Source: Chrysochromulina tobinii
Lineage: Eukaryota > Haptophyta > Prymnesiales > Chrysochromulinaceae
Length of the DNA: 12,792 nt
Reading direction: 5' to 3'
NCBI GenBank assembly: GCA_001275005.1
Contig: JWZX01001329.1
Coordinates: forward strand, 1-12,792
Positions within the stretch are counted from its first letter, which is position 1, and each line of letters begins with the position of its first letter. Positions 6,494-12,792 of this stretch are shown here, piece by piece. The notes under the pieces were generated by a model. The model saw only the letters and a program-made list of their open reading frames with translations. It was not told the origin of the DNA and did no database searches. The translations under genes and the position numbers were made by a program.

Positions 6494-8503
6494 ATGGACG
6501 CACAGCAACAGCTCCAGAATGATGCCAATCCTTCCGTGGACACATTTCGGGCTGCTTCCGGTCCAGACCCCGTGGATGCTGAATGTTTCACGGTTGTAAC
6601 GTACAACATTCTCTCGTCGGCCCTGGCGAGCCCGGATTGGTTCCGCAATTGTGATCCTCGTGATTTGGAAGCCGATACGAGGCTACAACGCGTCTTGCAC
6701 AAGCTGGGGGCGCAGGTTGAGAAGCGGGCCATCATCTGTCTCCAAGAGGTCTCTCGGGGCTGGAGCGGCAAGCTGCATGCCTTCTTCCAGCAGCGCAACT
6801 ACACGTTCATCGACTCGCTGTATGGCGCGCAAGTCTCCGGCTACATGGGCGTCGGGCTAGCCTTCCCTAACGAACGGTGGAGAGCGGCTGACATCGACAT
6901 CCAACGCATCGCCGACACCAAGGACGCATGGATTGTTCCGGAGCGCGAGAAGGTGTGGCGGCCCTCGAGCTCCGAATCTCGCGTCGGAGATTGGACCTGC
7001 CCTTCGTGTGGCGCCCATGTGTTTGCCACCAAGGTCGCGTGCTATCGGTGCCATGCGCCCAAGCCGGAGGTGGTGCCAGAGACGAATGGCGCTGCGTTGG
7101 GTGCTCCGTTGGGTGCTCCGTTGGGCGCGGGTCCGTTGGGCGGGGCGCTGTCGTCGCTCTGGGATTGGCTTCGCGCGCGGTGCGGAGCCGGGGCCATCGG
7201 CGTGAGCGGCAGCAGCGGAGCAGCAGCTGCCGCAAGCAGTAGCCTGGAGCACGACGATGAGCTTGCCCGTGCGCTACAGGCGGAAGAGTACGATCGCGGC
7301 GTAGGCAAGCCGCGCCGCGGGGTCGCCTCGAACGGGGCGGCGGAGGTGCCGGCGTGGTATGATGCAGCTCGTCGCAAAGAGAACACGATGGTCGCGGTCC
7401 ATCTGAGCAGCACGAGCCACGAGCTTGTCCGCTTGTGGTGCGCGACCTATCACATGCCATGTGCCTTCGACCAGCCGAAGCTCATGGCGATGCATGCCGC
7501 GATGGCCATGCAGCACCTGCAGCGCCTCGCGGCCCCGATGAGCGTCCCTTGCATCCTCGGCGGCGACTGGAATCTCAAGCCGGCCGACCATGTGTACGCG
7601 CTGCTCACGACCGGAGCTATGCCCGCGGCGGCGGCGAGTGACGACGCATACCCAGCCCCGTGCCCCGAGGGTGACACGTGGCAACCCGATCTGTGCTGCC
7701 CAATGCGTAGCGCTTACCACGTGGCCCATGGCCACGAGCCCGAGTTCACCAATTTTGCCCAGTCGATGAAGGATAGTGTGCCCTTCATCGACTGCCTGGA
7801 CTACGTCTTCATTTCACCTCACGTGGCGGTGCGGAGCGTGCCGGCGCTGCCAGGGCGGGAGGAGGTGTCGGGCCCATTCCCCACGGCACTCGAGCCGTCC
7901 GATCATCTGCTCCTCTCAGTTGACCTCGCACTGCCTGCCCTGCCCGACGGTTCGCATGCGACGGCGTATGCGACGCCACTGTCGGTGGCCCCCGGCGGCG
8001 ATGCCTTGCCAATGGGCAGGGAGGGTGGATATCTCGGCCATATCTCGGCCATATCTCGGGATGCCTTACCAATGGGCAGGGAGGGTGGAGGATGCGAACG
8101 GGGTGGTCGTGGAGGAGGCGGAGTGCGTGGTGGCGAGAGGGCCGCCGCCTCGGCGGCCCAAGATGCTCAACTGGAGGCTGCCCGGCGCGCCCAGCTCACC
8201 GCGTTCCTCCAACGGCCGGCCGACAAGTCCCTGAGCTTCCCTCCGACGCTCAACAGCTTCGAGCGCCGCCTCGTGCACTCACTCGCCGAGGAGCTCGGGC
8301 TGCTTCACATGAGCGAGGGTGAGGGACGTGGACGCTACATACGAGTCGAGAAGAAGCCGCCGCCGCCATTTAGCGGAGAGGGCCACCGCCTGGCCTCCGA
8401 GTCCGACCAATCCGCGGCCGCGGCAGAAGCGGCCCAAGTCGTCGCGATGACTGCCGAGGAAATGCGCGCGGCGCGCCTCGCCGCGCTCGAGAAGCGGTCA
8501 TAG
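6494..8503 (+). CDS. EEP-family nuclease with RanBP2-type zinc finger and R3H domain
   Basis: The 669-residue, intronless frame starts at ATGGAC; the frame extends upstream only to a GTG (6404), so this ATG is preferred. The endonuclease/exonuclease/phosphatase core is complete but interrupted: VVTYNIL (N38), ICLQEV (E85), then YHMPC (H320), GGDWN (D358, N360), DCLDYVF (about 433-439) and SDH (469-471). The CCR4/Angel/TDP2 superfamily cleaves phosphodiester bonds with Mg2+. Inserted between core halves is a RanBP2-type zinc finger (W167, C169, C172, C183, C186; C-x2-C-x10-C-x2-C), then Gly/Ala linkers and DDELARALQAEEYD (about 254-267), which resembles UIM/MIU ubiquitin-binding helices. After a Gly-rich linker comes an R3H domain (about 575-620, R591-x3-H595, with GEGRGRYIRV). 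Two nucleic-acid-binding modules suggest an RNA substrate, perhaps poly(A); not proven. The C-terminus is a charged helix (EEMRAARLAALEK). Confidence 0.85.
   Translation: MDAQQQLQNDANPSVDTFRAASGPDPVDAECFTVVTYNILSSALASPDWFRNCDPRDLEADTRLQRVLHKLGAQVEKRAIICLQEVSRGWSGKLHAFFQQRNYTFIDSLYGAQVSGYMGVGLAFPNERWRAADIDIQRIADTKDAWIVPEREKVWRPSSSESRVGDWTCPSCGAHVFATKVACYRCHAPKPEVVPETNGAALGAPLGAPLGAGPLGGALSSLWDWLRARCGAGAIGVSGSSGAAAAASSSLEHDDELARALQAEEYDRGVGKPRRGVASNGAAEVPAWYDAARRKENTMVAVHLSSTSHELVRLWCATYHMPCAFDQPKLMAMHAAMAMQHLQRLAAPMSVPCILGGDWNLKPADHVYALLTTGAMPAAAASDDAYPAPCPEGDTWQPDLCCPMRSAYHVAHGHEPEFTNFAQSMKDSVPFIDCLDYVFISPHVAVRSVPALPGREEVSGPFPTALEPSDHLLLSVDLALPALPDGSHATAYATPLSVAPGGDALPMGREGGYLGHISAISRDALPMGREGGGCERGGRGGGGVRGGERAAASAAQDAQLEAARRAQLTAFLQRPADKSLSFPPTLNSFERRLVHSLAEELGLLHMSEGEGRGRYIRVEKKPPPPFSGEGHRLASESDQSAAAAEAAQVVAMTAEEMRAARLAALEKRS
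7097..7145 (+). repeat. 12-bp repeats encoding LGAP
   Basis: Units of ttgggtgctccg at 7097-7108 and 7109-7120, then two degenerate units, encode LGAPLGAPLGAGPLGG. This is a flexible linker just after the zinc finger of the EEP nuclease. Confidence 0.85.
8001..8089 (+). repeat. 60-bp-period in-frame duplication with internal 11-bp repeats
   Basis: A 29-bp segment at 8001-8029 recurs at 8061-8089 with one mismatch; both encode DALPMGREGG. Between them an 11-bp unit, tatctcggcca, occurs at 8030-8040 and 8041-8051 and partially at 8052-8060. The 60-bp period keeps the frame. It sits in the linker between the nuclease core and R3H domain. Confidence 0.9.
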
Positions 8504-8614
8504 CTTCACACGCCACACGCCCGCAGAGCGTAGATTTGTGAAGTCCCGGAAGAACTTCTCCGCGAGATGTTCACAGCTGACAACATTTACCCACCCCGCC
8601 CGCACCCAAGTACA
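8504..8614 (+). promoter_or_regulatory. Short tandem intergenic gap before the myosin gene
   Basis: Only 111 bp separate the EEP stop from the myosin ATG. This must hold the EEP 3' end and the myosin 5' UTR, with the myosin promoter either here or inside the EEP coding sequence. No TATA box is visible; the last 35 bases before the ATG are C-rich (acccaccccgcccgcaccc). Confidence 0.4.
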
Positions 8615-9433
8615 ATGAGCGGTGAGACGCTCGCATGGATCGCGAGCTCAAGCGTGACGGGCCCCGAGTGGGTGCGGGCACGCGTCGTGGGCCAGAACGT
8701 CGACGGCTCTGTCGAGCTCAAAGCACTCGACTGCGATGCGACCCATACGGCCGCGGGGTCGGAGAACCTGCAGCTCGTGAGCGTGCTTCCAGAGGACGGC
8801 GTTGAAGACATGACGCAGCTCGACCACCTGCACGAGCCGGGGCTGCTTGACAATCTACGCCACCGCTTCGTGCGTGACCACGTGTACACGTACACGGGCG
8901 AGATCTGCATTGCTGTCAATCCATTCAACTGGCAGGTGAGTGAGCCGCTGTATGATGAGCACATGCTCATGCGCTACCGCGGTGCCGAGTTTGGCGCGCT
9001 GGCGCCGCATGTGTACGCTATCGCTGAGGCCGCGTACCAGCACGTGCGCACCGAGCAGCGCAGTCAGTCCATCCTCATTTCGGGCGAGAGCGGAGCGGGC
9101 AAGACGGAGTCTGTGAAGATCATGATGAGCTATCTCGCGCGGGTCTCGCGCCCTTCGGACGACGCGCCGAACGCGGTGGCGGAGCAGGTGCTTGCGTCCA
9201 ACCCGCTGCTCGAGGCCTTTGGCAACGCGCGCACCTTGCGCAACGATAACTCGTCCCGCTTTGGCAAGTTTATCCAGATGCAATTCGATGGCCAGTTCCG
9301 GATGGGCGGGGCCCAGTTGCACATCTACCTGCTCGAAAAGTCTCGTGTGGTTCGACAGAGCGAGGGGGAGGTATGCTGCTGGCACGCGCGCCCCTCGTCC
9401 TCTGCAGAGCACTCCACCAGAGCACTCCACCAT

Positions 9434-9483
<50 letters not shown>

Positions 9484-12400
9484 ACTCACCCACGATCAGT
9501 CTTTCTCCCAAGCGACACGTGTCCATATGCTCTCCTCCGCTCGATGCCTGCCCGTGTGCTCGCAGCGTAACTACCACATCTTCTACCAGCTGCTTGCAGG
9601 CCTTACGCCCGACGAGCGCGCCGCCTGCCGCCTTGGCACGCTGCAGCCTGCCGCCTTTGCACTGCTCAACCAGAGCTCGTGCATACGCATCGCTGGGCTC
9701 GACGACGCGGAGCAGCTCCGTCGCACCTGCGAAGCGATGGGTGCGATCGGCATGGCAGGGGCGGAGCAGGAGCTTGTGCTGCGTACGCTCGCGGCCGTGC
9801 TGCTCCTTGCGCAGATCGCCTTCGCCGCTGGCGACGATGCGGAGAGCACGCCCTCCTTTTTAATCGCCGCCGCCGCCCCTGCTTCCGCCCCTGCTTCCGA
9901 GCCTGCTTCCGCGCCTGCCGCCGCCCCTGCTGCTGCTGCTGTGGAACAGGCGGCCGCCACGGTGGCCAAGGGATGTGAAGCGCTCGCCTCCGTGTGTGAG
10001 CTCCTAGGGGTCGAGAGCGCCGAGTTGAGCGATGCACTCTGCACGCGCCAGCTTGTGACTCGCGACGACGTCGTGACGGTACCGCTCACGACCGAGCAAG
10101 CTCGTGACTCGCGCGCCGCCCTGACCAAGGCTGTGTATGGCCGGCTGTTTGCGTGGCTGGTATCGCGCTGTAACGAGCGCCTCGTGGTGGCGGAGCCCGC
10201 CGCCGTGGCCGCGAGCATCGGCGTACTCGACATCTTTGGCTTTGAGTGCTTCCAAATCAACTCGTTTGAGCAGCTCTGCATCAACTTTGCCAACGAGGCT
10301 CTGCAGCAGCACTTTTGCGCCGACGTCTTCCGTGCACAGCAGGATGAGTACACGCGCGAGGGGCTGGCGTGGCTGCCGATTGCGTACGCGGATAACGCCG
10401 ACGTGCTCGCGTTGCTGAGCGAGAGGCAGCCCCCCGGTGTGCTTCCACTACTCGACGAGGAGTCGTTCATTCAGAATGGCTCCGACACCAAGTTTGTGCA
10501 CAAGCTACGTGAGCGCCATGGCAGCAGCGGCGGCGGCGGTGCTGCTGGTGCCGCTGGTGCCGCTGGTGCCGCTGGTGCCGCTGGAGGTGGAGGGGCTGGT
10601 GCCGCGGGAGGTGTCAGTCCCAGCCTCGGCACGCTGGCGGCCGCCCTCTCCAGTGCCGTTCACTTGAGCTTCCCGCGCACCGCACGCACCGCCTTCACCA
10701 TCAAGCACTATGCCGGCGAGGTGACGTACGAGGCGATCGGCATGCGCGACAAGAACCGCGACGCGCTCCACCCCGACCTGGCGCACCTGATGGCGCACGG
10801 CAGCCGAGAGTCGTTTGTGCGCTCCTTATTCGGCGACGCTGGCGCGCCATCCTCACCAGCCGAGCGCGGCCGCCGCGCAGCCGACCGCAAGTCCGTCGCG
10901 TCACAGTTCCTGCAGCAGCTTGGCTCGTTGATGCGTTCACTCGAGGCGACGACCACTCACTACTGCCGTTGCATCAAGCCGAATCGGGCCGGAGTACCAC
11001 GCGAGTTTGAGAGCGCCTACGTCGCGGGCCAGCTGCGCAGCGCCGGCGTGCTCGAGGCCGTGCGCATCGCGCGGCTCGCTTACCCGACGCGCGTGCCGCT
11101 GCGCGCCTTTCTCGCGCGATTCAAGGTGCTCGAGGGCGACACAGCCGCTCCGGCCGCTCCGGCGGCTCGAGGGCAAGAGGCTCCGGCCGCCAACGATGAG
11201 GCCTCGATCAAGGCGGCAGTGGGCGCGCTGCTCCACTTGCTCCTCGGCTCTCGGCCAGCCGCCGCCCACCGAGAGCATCCCCCCTCCGATGCGTCCGCCC
11301 CGGCCGTCGACGCCCCCAATGCGAGCACGTACGCTGTGGGGCGAACGAAGGTCTTCTTCCGCGCAGGCCAGCTCGAGAAGCTTGAACGTCGCCTGGCGGG
11401 CGCCCTCGGGCAGCGCGCGGCGACGCTGCAGGCGACCATCCGGCGGATGCTCGCGCAGGGGTCGTATACCAAGCTCCGCAGCTCGGCGCTCCGCATGCAG
11501 ACGTTGCGCCGGCGGGGGGTTGCGTACTGTCGCTTTCAGCGGCAGCGGGACGCGGCGTTGTGCCTGCAGCTGGCGTGGCGAGGCGCGCGCGCGCGCTGGC
11601 TCGTCGCTCGGGCGTTAGCCGCGCGGCGGCTGCAAGCGCGGCAGCGCATGGTGTCATCGAGGGCTCGCTTTCGCGCCCTACGCGCCGCGGCGGTGTGCGC
11701 GCAGCGGCTCTGGCATGGTGTCAGGGCGCGTCGGACGGTCCGGGCCCTGCGGCTCGAGGCTGCCCGTCGGAAGGACGTCGAATGGCAGTTGGCCGAACTT
11801 CGGCGGCAGTTAGCCGAGGAGTCGGGCTCGTCCGCGGAGCTGCTCGCGACACAACAGCGCCAGTACGAGGCCGAGATGACGAAACTTCGGCACGAGGCGA
11901 GCACGGCGGGTGCGGCGCTCGAGCTGAGTGAGAAGGAGCGCTCGCGCGAGAAGCAGGAGGCAGCGGCGAGGCAGCTGGCGCTCAAGATGGAGGTGTCCGC
12001 GCTCAAGAAGGCGCTCGCGGCCACCCAGGCGCAGCTCCAGCTTGCCCTCGAGACGCGCGCCCTCGCCACGCTCCCGCCCCCTCCGTCGGCGCTTGCCGAG
12101 GATGAGGGCGCCGTGGCGGGCGCTGCCGAGCGGAGCCCAGCGTTTCAGCGGCGAGCGTCGAGTCCTCTACCGGTACCGCGGCCGCCGCCGCCGCCGCGGC
12201 CGCCGCCGCCGCCGCCACCCTCGGGCAGTGTTGTCGCGCCTCAGTCGCTCTGGGGACACAGCGCCCGTCGATCCAACTTGGATACAAGCACCAGCGGCGT
12301 CGGCGGCGGCACCGGTGGTGTCGGCGGCGGTGGTGTCGGCGGCGGGCAGGTGAACCAGTCGGCGGCCGTCGCGGCGCAGCGCTCCTCGCAAGCGCACCTG

Positions 12401-12792
12401 CTCCGATTGCTCCATCAGTCCGAAAAGGAGCGCGAGCAGCTCCGCAAGCAACGCGACGCCCATGCCGACGAGGCACGCCGCCTCGCTAACGCCGCCACGA
12501 GTGCGAAACAGGAGGCCGCGATGCTCCGCTCGCAATGTGCCGTCCTCAACGCCGGTGCGATGTTCACTCAGCCCGGCGGCGCCGGCGTGGGCGCGGGCAC
12601 GGGCTGCGCCTACCGTGCTGCCGACTCCCTCTTTGCAGACGAAGCCGCCGCCCGCGCCTCCCCCTATGGCGAACCTGCGGCGGAAGCGCTCACGCCCATC
12701 ATCTCCCCGTCGATGCAGCCGGCGAGGCGCCCTGGATCCATCATGCGCATTGGAGGGGGAAGCACTCCCCCGCAGCCGCCGCGCGCGCGCGG
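8615..12792 (+). CDS. Myosin heavy chain, class unassigned, 3'-partial
   Basis: Exon 1 (8615-9370) plus exon 2 (9566 to the end) give at least 1327 residues; no stop is reached. ATP-driven actin motor. A short SH3-like N-terminus (about 1-55) precedes the motor: NPFNW (about 104-108), P-loop GESGAGKT (157-164), switch I NDNSSRFGK (210-218), switch II DIFGFE (474-479), HYAGEVTYEA, CRCIKPN (719-725) and GRTKVFFRAG (844-853). All nucleotide-contacting motifs are intact. The TEDS position appears to be Asp (TRDDVV), implying no need for heavy-chain phosphorylation. About five IQ-like motifs (872-980; LQ or MQ instead of IQ) are followed by coiled coil (about 985-1085), poly-Pro (about 1122-1137), a Gly-rich linker and another helix (about 1194-1247). 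The motor has Ala/Pro (about 352-385) and Gly/Ala (about 571-601) insertions. The tail beyond the window is needed to assign a class. Confidence 0.95.
9371..9565 (+). other. Myosin intron 1 (195 nt, in-frame and stop-free)
   Basis: The donor is GAG|GTATGC and the acceptor TGTGCTCGCAG|CGT, phase 0. Removal joins RQSEGE to RNYHIFYQLL, which is the conserved myosin order (SEGERNYHIFYQL). The length is 65 codons and there is no stop in the myosin frame, so retention would insert 65 residues rather than truncate. It carries a CT microsatellite. Confidence 0.9.
9435..9479 (+). repeat. (CT)n microsatellite inside the myosin intron
   Basis: About 22.5 uninterrupted CT dinucleotides (45 nt), followed by ctcactcacc. 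It is pyrimidine-rich on the coding strand, upstream of the acceptor, and would read as Leu-Ser repeats if retained. The opposite strand gives spurious (Glu-Arg)n frames. Confidence 0.97.
9863..9943 (+). repeat. Ala/Pro-rich insert in the myosin motor
   Basis: Repeats of about cctgcttccgcc encode PASAPASEPASAPAAAPAAAA in the upper 50-kDa region, after LLLAQIAF. This replaces the shorter, variable loop found in most myosins and is probably a surface extension. The surrounding motor sequence stays colinear, so it is an insertion rather than a missed intron. Confidence 0.7.
10544..10579 (+). repeat. Four 9-bp units in the Gly/Ala insert of myosin
   Basis: Four exact gctggtgcc units encode repeated Ala-Gly-Ala inside a longer Gly/Ala-rich insertion (about 10520-10612). 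The insertion lies after HKLRERHG and before FTIKHYAGEV in the motor's lower 50-kDa region, where other myosins have a short surface segment. It is likely a disordered surface loop. Confidence 0.9.

Noticed and set aside
8545-8570. Heat-shock element upstream of myosin
   Set aside because: agaacttct has only one base between GAA and TTC; the heat-shock element needs two, and there is no third unit.
9270-9485. (Glu-Arg)n and (Leu-Ser)n proteins around the CT tract
   Set aside because: They are products of translating the microsatellite and adjoining myosin sequence in the wrong frame or strand.
9863-9943. Missed intron at the Ala/Pro insert of myosin
   Set aside because: No GT donor and AG acceptor pair flanks it in phase, and the sequence on both sides is continuous coding.

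Overview
The window is nuclear DNA from a GC-rich eukaryotic microbe, most likely a unicellular alga of the haptophyte or stramenopile kind. The support is indirect: GT-AG spliceosomal introns of about 40-195 nt, secretory signal peptides, a membrane-anchored TKL-type kinase, a multi-IQ myosin, a Cys-rich domain fused to a sulfotransferase, and many low-complexity Gly/Ala/Pro expansions. No organellar, bacterial, viral or transposon genes were recognised. The lineage is an inference; no rRNA or other marker gene is present.

Layout. (1) 1-1796, + strand: 3' part of a receptor-like kinase gene whose 5' end lies outside the window; it encodes a proline-rich ectodomain end, one transmembrane helix, a complete kinase domain and a repeat-rich tail. 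(2) 1797-3009: a 1.2 kb spacer between convergent genes, with no convincing CDS but with tandem repeats, a strong hairpin just after the kinase stop, a GTGCGG-rich tract, a TATA-like box and several short perfect hairpins. (3) 3713-3010, - strand: a two-exon gene for a secretory FKBP-type prolyl isomerase with two EF-hands and a C-terminal KVEL, a KDEL-like signal. (4) 6230-4200 (possibly to 3984), - strand: a gene of at least three exons for a signal-peptide-bearing Cys-rich (PAN/apple-like) plus sulfotransferase-like protein. (5) 6231-6493: a divergent intergenic region. (6) 6494-8503, + strand: an intronless gene for an endonuclease/exonuclease/phosphatase (EEP) nuclease carrying an inserted RanBP2-type zinc finger, a possible ubiquitin-binding helix and a C-terminal R3H domain. 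(7) 8615 to the window end, + strand: a myosin heavy chain (motor, about five IQ-like motifs, two coiled-coil stretches, poly-proline and Gly-rich tail), open at its 3' end and starting only 111 bp after the nuclease stop codon.

These look like independent housekeeping or cell-biology genes rather than a functional cluster. FKBP and sulfotransferase both enter the secretory pathway (protein folding in the ER, probable Golgi sulfation), the kinase is a surface or endomembrane receptor candidate, the nuclease is a candidate RNA-decay factor, and the myosin is a motor. The most interesting items are the domain architecture of the EEP nuclease, the myosin intron (a 195-nt, in-frame, stop-free intron carrying a 45-nt CT microsatellite), the Cys-rich/sulfotransferase fusion, and the structured spacer at 1.8-3.0 kb.
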